Below are positions 6,882 through 13,979 of a stretch of 35,713 nt of DNA, in pieces. The translations under genes were made by a program, and so were the position numbers. Each line of letters starts with the position of its first letter. The stretch's first letter is position 1. The stretch is from a virus, in IMG/VR virus record IMGVR_UViG_3300044808_000083, positions 1-35,713 of that record. One strand, written 5' to 3'. The notes under the pieces were generated by a model. That model had not been told where the DNA came from and ran no database searches. It saw only the letters and a list, made by a program, of their open reading frames with translations.

Positions 6882-7984
6882 GACTCGCCTCCCAGCTTCT
6901 TCACGATGTCGTGCGCCTGGACGAAGTGATCCCAGGTGAACCGCTCCTTCTTCCCGCGCGCCAGGTTCTGACCGCTTTCCAGGAAGAGCACGTAACGCTT
7001 GAATCCGTGATCCTTCGTTACCTCCTGCACGATCTCCGCCGCGAGGCCGCTCGGATCGTCCAGGTGGAAGTGCGCCGCGATCGCTTTCAGGTCCTTCTTC
7101 GGGAGGGCGCTCGGCAGCTGCACCTCGAGGATCCCGCGCTCTTTGAATTGCGCCAGCAAGTCAAGGTGCTGCCCCATCATCAGCTCCTCCTTCAGCTTTT
7201 GCGTGCCGAAGAGAACCATCCCGCAGCCGCGCCGGTCGTGGATCTCCCGGATCACCTCGAGACACTTGATCGCGCTGCCGCGCTGGTAGCTCAGGAACAC
7301 CTCGTGCAGCTCGTCCACCAGCAGTAGGTGCGTCTCGTCGATCGCGTTCAGCACATACTCGCGCAGGTTCTCGAAGCAGCTGTTCGGGTTTACGAAACAG
7401 GCGCGCGCAAATTCCTTCATCATCAGCTGCACGCCCGCGCTCGCCGGCAGCCGCACATACTTCGTCTTGCCGTGGTTGTTCACCGGCTGCGCCATGTAGG
7501 CCAGCTGCGCGTCGCTCTTGCCGATATGCGTCCGGCCGTAGACGAACGCCATCGTGCGCGTGCTCCTCGCGAAATCGCACGCCGCCCAGATCTTCTTGCT
7601 GATCGACGTCGGCACGAACAGCTTCCCGGTCCGCTGGCTTACGTCCTGGAACTTGTTCCGGTAAGCCGCGATCCGCGCCACGATGCTGTCCAGCTTCGCC
7701 GCGTAGGTGCCGCGAAAGACACGGAAGAGCGTGCTGTCATCGATGCCCGTCTCCGTCTCGAGCCGGGCGAGGGACCAATGCCGATGTTTCGCGAGCGAGA
7801 ACAGCCAGCGGATCGTTTCCCGCTGGTCCTCCGGCAGCTCCGCCGTCGCCTGGATAACTTCGTCGCCTCCCAGTCGGATCACTTGCGCCTCGTCGCCGTT
7901 GCGTGCGGGGACGATGGTGCGGCCGTGATTTTCGTCCGGCTCTTCGTTAGGCGAAGTCTTCTGCTCGGTAGGTGTTTTCGGCAT
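6878..7984 (-). CDS. MuB-like AAA+ ATPase (transposition target selector)
   Basis: A 368-residue protein. Residues about 55-120 form an HTH-like N-terminal domain (LARLETETGIDDSTLFRVF). The ATPase core has Walker A GRTHIGKS (150-157) and Walker B LLLVDELHE (D224, E225), with a FGT sensor-type strand further on. In Mu, MuB coats target DNA as ATP-dependent filaments and delivers it to MuA. The start at 7984 is preferred (AGGA upstream, modest overlap with the transposase). An in-frame start at 8041 would give 387 residues. It lies directly downstream of the transposase, as in Mu. Bacterial TniB/ExeA-type ATPases are relatives, but the context favours MuB. Confidence 0.85.
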   Translation of the reverse strand: MPKTPTEQKTSPNEEPDENHGRTIVPARNGDEAQVIRLGGDEVIQATAELPEDQRETIRWLFSLAKHRHWSLARLETETGIDDSTLFRVFRGTYAAKLDSIVARIAAYRNKFQDVSQRTGKLFVPTSISKKIWAACDFARSTRTMAFVYGRTHIGKSDAQLAYMAQPVNNHGKTKYVRLPASAGVQLMMKEFARACFVNPNSCFENLREYVLNAIDETHLLLVDELHEVFLSYQRGSAIKCLEVIREIHDRRGCGMVLFGTQKLKEELMMGQHLDLLAQFKERGILEVQLPSALPKKDLKAIAAHFHLDDPSGLAAEIVQEVTKDHGFKRYVLFLESGQNLARGKKERFTWDHFVQAHDIVKKLGGES

Positions 7985-9875
7985 GGTTTGGTCCTGTGCT
8001 GTAGAGAGCGGCGAGACCTTCTCCGTCGTCGTCCGCCTCATCTGGTGGCGATGCTTCCGCAGGGTCCAACTGCGGTGGTGGCATCAAGTCTTCGATGGAT
8101 CCGCGCTCAGCTCTGAGCCGGGTGCGATCGCGCGTGGAGATCGCTTTTTCTTCTGCTGTGAAAGGTTTCGTTAGGTCGATGGCTCGCGCATTGTTCAGGT
8201 GCATCGCGCGCTTCTTCTGCGCCTGGCCCATCGCCCGCCGGCGCAGGGGCGCCAGCATCTCCGCCTCGATTTTTGCCGCGCGGCCGCACGATTCATGCAG
8301 CGCCTGGACATTGCTTCTGCAAACGCTCTGCAGCCGGTCCAGCGTCGCCACATAGCGGCCCTTCGCGTCGAAGCAGGTCAGCCGGCGCGTGTCGAACGGA
8401 TTCAGCACCGTCAAATATTTCCCGCGCGGTGGCAGCTGATGCGCATCGAACCGGAGCGGATCGCCGCTGATCTCGCTGTTCTTCAGCTCGATCATTCCAT
8501 TCCGGATTTGCCGCTCTTTCCCGTTCGCGGTCCCAATGATCAGCGCCGCCGTCTCCGGGCTGATCGTCTGCAGGGCACGCCGGCCCTGGTTCCAAAATTC
8601 TGCCGGCGACATCCGCCGCATCCGGCCAGTCGCGCGATCCGGCACGTAACGTTCGTCCCAGCCCTCCAGGTCGTGCTCCGTCCGCGCGTTGATCCGCGCG
8701 TAGAGCTCCTGCAGCACCACCTTGAATTGCTGGAGCGAACAGAGCGGCCATTGGATCCACTCGATCCGCTCCGGAGGCAGCTGCGAAAGAGCCAGGAGAA
8801 GCGCGTCGTTATGCTTCCGCAGCCCGTGCTGTTCCTCGGGGCAATGCTGCCGGTCCTTCCCGGTTTGCCCTGGCAGATAGGCCAGCTCGTTGTGAATCAG
8901 GTTGCCGAGCGACTCGAGCGCCGCCTTGATCCGGAAATTCCCTTTGCTCCGGCCGGCGTATTGCCCCGCGTGCGCCGCGGCGCCTTGCATTCCGCCCAGC
9001 TCGAATTTGATCGCGCCATTCGTCGCGCGCGTGATCAGCCATTGCAGCTCCTCCGGGATTGTCGTCGTTCCGTGCTCGAGCACGATCGTCGTCCCGCGCG
9101 GATGATAGCCATCGGTGAAAAGCGAGCCCGCCAGCAGAAACCGGAAGTCCGCGGTCTTCAGCGATTCATGGACGCCGTCCACTTCGCGCCGCACGCGCAC
9201 GCCCCAGCAGTGTTTGTAACCCGACGCCAGATCCAGCCCGTGAAATTCCAGCGGCCGGCCGCGCTGCTGCGTCGCCAGCAGATTTACTTCGTGATCGTGC
9301 CAGATGTCGTCGTAGAGAAAATATTGGCCTACGTAGAGATCGCGCCGTGTCGTGTAAACCAGCGGCCGATGCCCCGCCGCGGCCGAGCGCCCTTCCCGCG
9401 CCGCCTTTAGTTCAAACTCGCTCGGCGCGTAGCGCGCCAGGTTGCGCTTGCTCCATCCGCGCGGATAACCGGTCTGCACATCGAGCGGCTTGTCCGTCTC
9501 CACCTCGCCCTTCTTCCAGGCCCGGCGCAGCGCATCGAGCGCCGCTTCGTTGTTGCGCTGGTAACGCTCGCAATACGTCTTCACCAGCTCCTGGTCCGCG
9601 TGCGAAAGCCCGATCCGTTCCTCCACGTTCCAGAACTCGGGGCCGGCCGCCCGCCGATCGATGAGGCCTGCGAATCCGCACTCGAGATAACGATAAAACT
9701 TTTTCGCGACCGTCTTGAACGGCACGTCATGCTTGTCCGCCAGCGCCTGCAGCGCCGCCACGCGTCCCTTCTTTTGGGCCTCGAGCGGGATGAACCGCTT
9801 CTCCCAATCCAGCGCGTCCTTCTGGATCGCCTCCGGAAGTGACGCGAGCAGCTCAGTGGAAATTTCGTGTGACAT
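7947..9875 (-). CDS. Mu-type DDE transposase (MuA-like, rve core)
   Basis: A 642-residue protein, close to MuA (663). Residues 1-75 look like an HTH region (KHDVPFKTVAKKFYRYLE). The integrase-like core spans about 180-345, with candidate acids D190 (FLYDDIWHD), E267 (VLEHGT) and E321 (ALESLGN). Spacings of 77 and 54 compare with 67 and 56 in MuA (D269, D336, E392). The middle acid appears to be Glu, not Asp. After the core come a beta-barrel-like region (about 400-520) and an acidic, disordered tail (DEADDDGEG) that could contact MuB. It would catalyse end cleavage and strand transfer for integration and replicative transposition. Upstream and downstream gene boundaries are tight. Confidence 0.9.
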   Translation of the reverse strand: MSHEISTELLASLPEAIQKDALDWEKRFIPLEAQKKGRVAALQALADKHDVPFKTVAKKFYRYLECGFAGLIDRRAAGPEFWNVEERIGLSHADQELVKTYCERYQRNNEAALDALRRAWKKGEVETDKPLDVQTGYPRGWSKRNLARYAPSEFELKAAREGRSAAAGHRPLVYTTRRDLYVGQYFLYDDIWHDHEVNLLATQQRGRPLEFHGLDLASGYKHCWGVRVRREVDGVHESLKTADFRFLLAGSLFTDGYHPRGTTIVLEHGTTTIPEELQWLITRATNGAIKFELGGMQGAAAHAGQYAGRSKGNFRIKAALESLGNLIHNELAYLPGQTGKDRQHCPEEQHGLRKHNDALLLALSQLPPERIEWIQWPLCSLQQFKVVLQELYARINARTEHDLEGWDERYVPDRATGRMRRMSPAEFWNQGRRALQTISPETAALIIGTANGKERQIRNGMIELKNSEISGDPLRFDAHQLPPRGKYLTVLNPFDTRRLTCFDAKGRYVATLDRLQSVCRSNVQALHESCGRAAKIEAEMLAPLRRRAMGQAQKKRAMHLNNARAIDLTKPFTAEEKAISTRDRTRLRAERGSIEDLMPPPQLDPAEASPPDEADDDGEGLAALYSTGPNHAENTYRAEDFA

Positions 9876-9878
9876 GCG

Positions 9879-10283
9879 TCAGAGAGGGATTTCGTCGGCA
9901 TCGGCGCTGAGGCGCATTTTCTGCGGGCAGCTTTTGCACTCGCAGTGGATGAAATCTTTTTCGTCGTCACCGATGGCGTCTTCCTCGGCTTCGTGATCGA
10001 CATACCACCAATGCCCGCCGTCGGAATCCGCGAGCGCTCGAGGACATGGTCCGAGCGCATCGTTCGCAGCCTGGCAAGATTCGAAGACATGATCGCTGCC
10101 AGGGCTAACGCTCCCGACTGACACGAGCTTTCTAGGTTTCTCTCCTTCGCGCAGCGTAGCGTTGAAGGCCTGTATGACCTGGGCAGCACGCTCCTCGGCA
10201 TCAGCTTGGCTCTTAACTTCCGGGTAATCGTATTCCTCCTGCCATTGCGCGGTGCCGTTCGTGACAGCGATTTTGAATTTCAT
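9879..10283 (-). CDS. Conserved phage hypothetical protein
   Basis: A 134-residue protein. The N-terminus (KFKIAVTNGTAQWQEEYDYP) and the helix ADAEERAAQVIQAFN match a pattern I associate with small phage-borne hypothetical proteins. The C-terminus carries CECKSC, a possible metal knuckle. Its stop is four bases from the transposase start. The role is unknown. Confidence 0.6.
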   Translation of the reverse strand: MKFKIAVTNGTAQWQEEYDYPEVKSQADAEERAAQVIQAFNATLREGEKPRKLVSVGSVSPGSDHVFESCQAANDALGPCPRALADSDGGHWWYVDHEAEEDAIGDDEKDFIHCECKSCPQKMRLSADADEIPL

Positions 10284-10286
10284 TCG

Positions 10287-11159
10287 TTAGGCCCCTTGCT
10301 TTTTCATCTGCTTCGCTAGCTCGGCACGCAGGATCTCGTCGCGATCGGTTTTTGACTTCCTTCTCCAGGCCCGCGCCTTCACCGCGACGGTGTCTGCTTC
10401 TTCGATCAGCAGATCCAGCTCGGCATCGTTGAGGCACCGGAACGATTCCGTCCGCGCGATGCCGCCCAGCTCCGTCGCCGTGTTGCAGACGTTCTTCCGC
10501 ATCAACGCCAGCAGCTCGCGCTGGCCCAGCCTGGTCCGTTTCCCTTTCGTTCCGTTCCGCTCGTATTGGTTACCGCCCGTCGTGCTCGGAAAATCCAGCA
10601 TCAGCTGATACGACCCGCGGCCGCCGACCCAGGCCGCGATCTTCGCCACGACCGGATGTTTCAGATCGAGCTGGAACTCCCGCAGCGCCGCCACCGATTC
10701 TGCCAGGTCGCGGGTAAGAGATTGAAAAGCGACAGTGCTGTCGCTTTTGCTAAAAGCCTTCGCCAGGCGCACGTAGCGCTCGGCCGTTTTGATGCTCTTC
10801 GGGAAGTTCTCTTTCAGCCATTTCCGGTAGGTCCCATGCTCGCCGTTCGCTTTGACCTGGAGAAGAACCAGCCCTTTCAGCGTCGCGCAGATCCCGCTTA
10901 GGTTTTCGTATTCGCCCTCCAGCCGATCCAACCCATTGTAAGCTTCCGCCAGCTGGGCCAGCGACATGTCCACCAGCGCCACCGGATGCGCTCCGTTCTG
11001 CGAGTTTGGAGCTTGGAGCTTCTCTGGAGCTTGGAGCTTGGAGCTTGGAGCTTGGACCGAAAGAGTTTCCCGATTCGCGATGGGTTGTTTGGGTTCTATC
11101 CGCGCGTGTCCCGGTTCATCGGGAGTCGTTAGGCGGTCGCGTTTCGGGAAAGTTTTCAT
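10287..11159 (-). CDS. DUF3102-like early protein
   Basis: A 290-residue protein. Residues about 75-150 fit the DUF3102 pattern: a long helix (LEGEYENLSGICATLKGLVLLQVKA), the HGTYRKWLKENF segment and KTAERYVRLAKAF. DUF3102 proteins are phage and plasmid proteins with predicted DNA-associated roles. The N-terminal region (about 35-55, VQAPSSKLQAPEKLQAP) is encoded by a heptamer array and is probably not conserved. The C-terminus is helical and basic. It sits upstream of the transposase, where Mu carries accessory early genes. Confidence 0.6.
   Translation of the reverse strand: MKTFPKRDRLTTPDEPGHARIEPKQPIANRETLSVQAPSSKLQAPEKLQAPNSQNGAHPVALVDMSLAQLAEAYNGLDRLEGEYENLSGICATLKGLVLLQVKANGEHGTYRKWLKENFPKSIKTAERYVRLAKAFSKSDSTVAFQSLTRDLAESVAALREFQLDLKHPVVAKIAAWVGGRGSYQLMLDFPSTTGGNQYERNGTKGKRTRLGQRELLALMRKNVCNTATELGGIARTESFRCLNDAELDLLIEEADTVAVKARAWRRKSKTDRDEILRAELAKQMKKQGA
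11002..11058. repeat. Heptamer array (gagcttg)
   Basis: About seven 7-bp units related to gagcttg, interrupted once by ctctg. It is read through in frame inside the DUF3102-like gene. A closely similar array occurs at 23160-23215. Confidence 0.9.
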
Positions 11160-11165
11160 CGCGCG

Positions 11166-11372
11166 TTAGTTCAGAACGTGGAAAGCGCGCTGGCCATTTG
11201 CCCAGCCGAAGATCAGGGCGCGCGTCCGGTAGATTGCGCCGGCGACGTTGAAGTAACGGACGTCCAGGAAGATCGTGATCGCCCCGCCGGTTCCAAAAGC
11301 TGAAACGCTAAAATTCTGAGACGCTGAAATTTCAGCCTTTTCCGATTTCAGATTTTCAGCGTTTTCACTCAT
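11166..11372 (-). CDS. Small early protein with repeat-encoded N-terminus
   Basis: A 68-residue protein. Residues 1-25 (rich in Ser/Glu/Ala, e.g. NLKSEKAEISAS) come from the repeat at 11297-11366. The remainder has a strand-rich core (GAITIFLDVRYFNVAG) followed by a helix. The start overlaps the upstream stop by 4 bp. The function is unknown. Confidence 0.45.
   Translation of the reverse strand: MSENAENLKSEKAEISASQNFSVSAFGTGGAITIFLDVRYFNVAGAIYRTRALIFGWANGQRAFHVLN
11297..11366. repeat. gctgaaa/ttcagc repeat cluster
   Basis: Interleaved gctgaaa-type and ttcagc-type units in both orientations, so the cluster could fold as a hairpin. It encodes the N-terminus of the gene ending at 11166. The same words recur at 22451-22515 and 28550-28581. 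Confidence 0.75.
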
Positions 11373-11746
11373 GAGATCTGATTTTTCTGCTTCGTCGCGA
11401 ACGCGATCAGCCGCTCGAGCGCCGGTGCCTTGAGCGTTTTCATGATCACTTCCAGCCGCATCACGATGTAGGCCGGGTCGTAGTCAGCGGTTTCCGCGAG
11501 GTAGAGCACCACGCTCCGGCGCGTGACGATGTTCGTGTTCCGGTTTCCGGTGGCGCTGTCCTGGTGCGATTCCAGCCGGCCGTCGTCGATCAGCGCGCGG
11601 ACGAAGTTCAAACTCCGGTGGATCGCCACCGCCACTTCGTCCGTCCGCATCAGCGGCTTCCGCGTCGGAATCAGAAAGTCGTATTCCCCGGCTTCAACCG
11701 CCGCGAGCTGCCTGGGATTGAGTTGCGGCGGCGCGTAGCTCTTCAT
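11369..11746 (-). CDS. Excisionase/MerR-type HTH protein
   Basis: A 125-residue protein. Residues about 33-85 fit a small MerR/excisionase HTH: MRTDEVAVAIHRSLNFVRALIDDGRLESH, then a wing and ITRRSVVLYL-like closing strand (NIVTRRSVVLYL). The C-terminus is helical. It probably binds DNA as a regulator or architectural factor of the early region. A role in transposition rather than site-specific excision is expected, since no integrase of the tyrosine or serine type is seen. Confidence 0.65.
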   Translation of the reverse strand: MKSYAPPQLNPRQLAAVEAGEYDFLIPTRKPLMRTDEVAVAIHRSLNFVRALIDDGRLESHQDSATGNRNTNIVTRRSVVLYLAETADYDPAYIVMRLEVIMKTLKAPALERLIAFATKQKNQIS

Positions 11747-11898
11747 GGCGCCTCCTCTGGCTTGCGAATATCCCCGACGAGCAACCGATCCAGGACCGGC
11801 AGATCTTCCGGCTCGAGCTGCGGCGCCGGCTCATAGCGCAGCCGAAACGCCAGGAGCGTTTCCTCGATGCCGATGGGAGTCAGGATTCGGTCCATCAT
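11743..11898 (-). CDS. Small early protein, coupled start and stop
   Basis: A 51-residue acidic protein (MMDRILTPIGIEETLLAF...) with tandem ATG codons at 11898 and 11895. The first overlaps the upstream stop (ATGA), and the stop at 11743 overlaps the HTH gene start (ATGA). A Shine-Dalgarno sequence for the HTH gene (AGAGGAGG) lies within its last codons. Coupling at both ends supports it as real. The function is unknown. Confidence 0.55.
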   Translation of the reverse strand: MMDRILTPIGIEETLLAFRLRYEPAPQLEPEDLPVLDRLLVGDIRKPEEAP

Positions 11899-12068
11899 GA
11901 CGAAGCCAGTGACGAGTGACGTGTGACAAGTGACGTGCGGGCCGCGTCGTAGAGCGCTTCCGCTCGCGCCACTGGCATCACAAACTCACGCGCGACCGTC
12001 GCGATCGATTTCCCGCGCCGGACCGCGCAGTAAATCGCGCGCGCTTTTAAAGGGAGCGGCGACGTCAT
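11895..12068 (-). CDS. Small HTH-like protein with repeat-encoded tail
   Basis: A 57-residue basic protein. Residues about 8-40 (KARAIYCAVRRGKSIATVAREFVM) resemble a single helix-turn-helix with a hydrophobic core. The last ~15 residues (SLVTRHSSLASS) are translated from the heptamer array at 11908-11935, so the original C-terminus was probably shorter or different. It is coupled on both sides by 4-bp overlaps. Confidence 0.5.
   Translation of the reverse strand: MTSPLPLKARAIYCAVRRGKSIATVAREFVMPVARAEALYDAARTSLVTRHSSLASS
11908..11935. repeat. Heptamer array (agtgacg)
   Basis: Four 7-bp units: agtgacg twice, tgtgaca, agtgacg. It forms the 3' coding end of the gene at 11895-12068. The reverse complement resembles the gtcact units at 14932-14959. 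Confidence 0.9.
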
Positions 12069-12289
12069 GATTTCAGCAGCTCCCGAAATTTCAGCTGATC
12101 CTTTGCGATCAGTTCCAGCTGCGCGTCGCACTCCGCGCGTGTCATGATCAGCTGACGGAGCCGCTCCGCCGCCGGATGCTCGCCCGCGAAAAACATCATC
12201 CCCTGCAGAAATTTCAGGCAATCGCGGTTCGGCAGCTCGAGCGCGGCCGCGACCGCGTTCTGAACAAAGAATTCCTCTTTCTCGTTCAT
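12065..12289 (-). CDS. Small acidic helical early protein
   Basis: A 74-residue helical, acidic protein (EEFFVQNAVAAALELPNRDCL...). It follows the Ner-like gene with a 4-bp overlap. No recognisable motif; it may be a partner of the neighbouring DNA-binding proteins. Confidence 0.55.
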   Translation of the reverse strand: MNEKEEFFVQNAVAAALELPNRDCLKFLQGMMFFAGEHPAAERLRQLIMTRAECDAQLELIAKDQLKFRELLKS

Positions 12290-12456
12290 GACTTGGGAAG
12301 CGCGCGGTAGCGCTTCATCAGCCGCCGGCTAATTCGCTGGCCGCGGAGCACTCGGGAGAGATGACCGGGGGAGACTTCCAGTAGCTCGGCTGCTTTGCGA
12401 ACGCCCGGTCGAGAGCATTTTTTCTTGCCCTTCGCAGTGTTGCGTGCAACAAACAT
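12286..12456 (-). CDS. Ner/Cro-like early regulator
   Basis: A 56-residue basic protein. Residues about 17-48 form an HTH (GVRKAAELLEVSPGHLSRVLRG) with a basic tail. It is the first gene of the leftward operon, divergent from the repressor, which is the position of Ner in Mu and Cro in lambda; such proteins switch off both promoters once early functions are made. The ATG at 12456 is favoured over 12492, which would overlap the repressor start. It has no Shine-Dalgarno sequence, and the predicted promoter would give a leaderless transcript. A palindrome lies within its codons 3-6. Confidence 0.65.
   Translation of the reverse strand: MFVARNTAKGKKKCSRPGVRKAAELLEVSPGHLSRVLRGQRISRRLMKRYRALPKS
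12439..12450. promoter_or_regulatory. Operator-like palindrome GTTGCGTGCAAC
   Basis: Two 5-bp arms (GTTGC and GCAAC) around a 2-bp centre. It sits just inside the Ner-like coding start, about 8-18 bases downstream of the predicted early transcription start. Its centre is about 30 bp (near three helical turns) from the centre of the palindrome at 12470-12479, as expected for paired repressor or Ner sites. Confidence 0.5.
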
Positions 12457-12463
12457 GGAGTGA

Positions 12464-12492
12464 CGAATATGCGAACGCAATGACCCCGTCAA
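12464..12492 (-). promoter_or_regulatory. Predicted early promoter (leftward)
   Basis: On the minus strand, TTGACG (12492-12487) and TATTCG (12469-12464) are separated by 17 bases. The -35 matches consensus at five of six positions and the -10 at three of six. Only seven bases separate the -10 from the Ner-like ATG, so transcription would begin at or one base before it and give a leaderless message, consistent with the missing ribosome binding site. Confidence 0.5.
12470..12479. promoter_or_regulatory. Operator-like palindrome TGCGAACGCA
   Basis: TGCG and CGCA arms around AA. It lies exactly within the 17-bp spacer of the predicted leftward early promoter and abuts the repressor ATG at 12480, so a bound protein would block the early promoter and could also control repressor expression. 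Confidence 0.5.
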
Positions 12493-12902
12493 CAGCTAAT
12501 TTGCATTCGCGCAGTTTTTCTGAGCGTTTGCAAAGTGTTCTCTCCCAGCGCGGCCTCACCCAGAAAGAGCTTTCCGAGCGGATTTTCATCAATCCCTCGA
12601 CGGTAACTCGATGGATTACGGGCGGCTCTACGCCTCAGCCGCGGACCGTTGAAGCCATTGCAAACGCAATCGGCGTTCGCAAAGAATGGTTACTGACCGG
12701 CGATGGTGAACGCGACGCGCCCGGAGGATCTTCTCGCTCCAGCATGGTGGTAAAGGAAGACGGCGTGGACTACGAAACCGTGAAGCACGTCATCTTTATC
12801 GAGGAAGCAGGAACACCCGAGCAGATCGCCGCCGCCCGAGCCTTTTTAAAGACCCTCCGCGACCAGATCGCTCATACTGCGGATCGATCTGGCGACAGAT
12901 AG
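12480..12902 (+). CDS. XRE-family lysogeny repressor
   Basis: A 140-residue protein from the ATG at 12480 (a GTG at 12444 is also in frame). Residues about 13-65 form an HTH_XRE domain: ERLQSVLSQRGLTQKELSERI, then PSTVTRWITGG as recognition helix and IGVRKEWLLTGDG as the usual domain end. The C-terminal ~70 residues are helical with no S24 peptidase, so RecA-dependent self-cleavage is not expected. It is divergent from the Ner-like gene with only 23 bp between starts and heads a rightward unit with two further genes. The 161 bp after it (12903-13063) hold no convincing gene. Confidence 0.8.
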   Translation: MTPSTANLHSRSFSERLQSVLSQRGLTQKELSERIFINPSTVTRWITGGSTPQPRTVEAIANAIGVRKEWLLTGDGERDAPGGSSRSSMVVKEDGVDYETVKHVIFIEEAGTPEQIAAARAFLKTLRDQIAHTADRSGDR

Positions 12903-13063
12903 CGATGAGCGCGCGATTCATTCTGGCCACTGTGTCTTTGCCGCCGTGCGCCCTGATCCAGGCGGCTTCTTTCTGGAGCGATGTCATACAATCCTAATAC
13001 TGGCGACCGATCCTCTTTTACCGCAACGCCCGGCTAGAGCCTTTAAGCCCGAAGTTATTCACA

Positions 13064-13378
13064 ATGGCGCGACTGAAACGCAGGGTCATTCGATACAGCA
13101 TCCCAGGCGAAGCCTCGGAGATCTTCGACAAATATCTGCACCGCCTTTCCCACTTCTACGCCAACGAGCGCGAGTTCACCGAAAGCGTCGTCGCCTACGC
13201 GCTCTGGTGTGAGCGCGAGCATCATCTCACCGGGCCCAGCTTCGCCACCCGAGAAGGTCGCCAGAAAATGTGGGACGAGATCATCGCCGATTTCGGCAAA
13301 CCAAAAAAGAGCGGCAGCTTCTTCGAGCATCGCCTCGAGGAGATCGCCGCCGAGAGAACGAAGAAAGCCGGATCATGA
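13064..13378 (+). CDS. Ribbon-helix-helix-like protein next to repressor
   Basis: A 104-residue protein. Residues about 1-55 resemble a ribbon-helix-helix or Arc-like start: a basic strand (RRVIRYSIPG), a helix (EIFDKYLHRLSHF) and a second helix (EFTESVVAYALWCEREHH). The rest is helical and charged. It overlaps the next gene by 4 bp (ATGA), so the two work together or are at least co-translated. It may be a regulator or one half of a protective module; no toxin signature is seen. The family call is tentative. Confidence 0.55.
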   Translation: MARLKRRVIRYSIPGEASEIFDKYLHRLSHFYANEREFTESVVAYALWCEREHHLTGPSFATREGRQKMWDEIIADFGKPKKSGSFFEHRLEEIAAERTKKAGS

Positions 13379-13881
13379 AAGACAATCCTGTTCCCCCTGC
13401 TGCAAAGAATTACTTCGTCCGAATCGGTGAGCAGGAGAGCGGTCCGTTTTCCGAAACTCAGTTGCGCCATATGTGGCTGGCTGGCGCACTCACCGGCGGT
13501 GATCGCTATGTCGAAGAAGGATCGCAAAATTGGCGGCCGCTTTCCGGCTTGCGCGAGAAGCTCGAGCACACCGCCAGGATCGAAGCGAGGAAAATTGAAA
13601 TGGCTGCCGAGCCCCTCACGCTCGGAAACATGATCGCCTTTGGCATCCTCGCCTTTTTTGTTCCGCTCGTCGGTTTCATCGCGGGCCCGATCTGGATGCG
13701 GCAACCAGGGAAGAAACGCGACCAGGGCATCAACCTCATCGCTGCCGCCGTCGTCGGCGCTTTTTGTTATTTCGGTTTCTCCATCTTCATCGACGTCGAT
13801 GAAGATCGGCGCCGGCAGGAAATGGAGTTGCGCAAAATGCACCTCGAGACCCAGCAGCTCATGAATCAGCTCCGCCCCTGA
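13375..13881 (+). CDS. GYF_2-domain membrane protein
   Basis: A 168-residue protein. Residues about 10-60 fit a GYF_2 (DUF4339-type) domain: NYFVRIGEQESGPFSETQLRHMWLAG, then VEEGSQNWRPL. Two hydrophobic helices follow (about 84-103, GNMIAFGILAFFVPLVGFI, and about 118-135, LIAAAVVGAFCYFGFSIFI), then a charged tail. GYF_2 proteins are membrane proteins common in Verrucomicrobiota, Planctomycetes and relatives and usually bind partner proteins. The start at 13375 is coupled to the previous stop. Its place downstream of the repressor suggests expression during lysogeny, perhaps for superinfection exclusion. Confidence 0.75.
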   Translation: MKDNPVPPAAKNYFVRIGEQESGPFSETQLRHMWLAGALTGGDRYVEEGSQNWRPLSGLREKLEHTARIEARKIEMAAEPLTLGNMIAFGILAFFVPLVGFIAGPIWMRQPGKKRDQGINLIAAAVVGAFCYFGFSIFIDVDEDRRRQEMELRKMHLETQQLMNQLRP

Positions 13882-13900
13882 CGTCCGACATCCGACCTCT
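13880..13900. repeat. Short heptamer array (gacNtcc)
   Basis: Three 7-bp units (gacgtcc, gacatcc, gacctct) directly after the stop of the GYF_2 gene. The next ~80 bp up to 13980 separate two convergent genes and hold only a weak 5-bp stem (13918-13934); no firm terminator is seen. Confidence 0.7.
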
Positions 13901-13979
13901 CGTCGTGGACCCTTCGTGCCCTTGGTGTGAGGGCAGATTCGAGTGGAGGAAGCAACGCGGACCGAGGCCTCGCTACCCT

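Noticed and set aside
8199-9410. Long plus-strand frame antisense to the transposase
   Set aside because: Arg/His/Pro-rich translation typical of the antisense of a high-GC gene.
12796-12987. Minus-strand frame antisense to the repressor C-terminus
   Set aside because: Only its first half looks protein-like, it overlaps the repressor, and it has no coupling or ribosome binding site.
12905-12997. Tiny 30-codon plus-strand frame after the repressor
   Set aside because: Too short, no ribosome binding site, composition not convincing.
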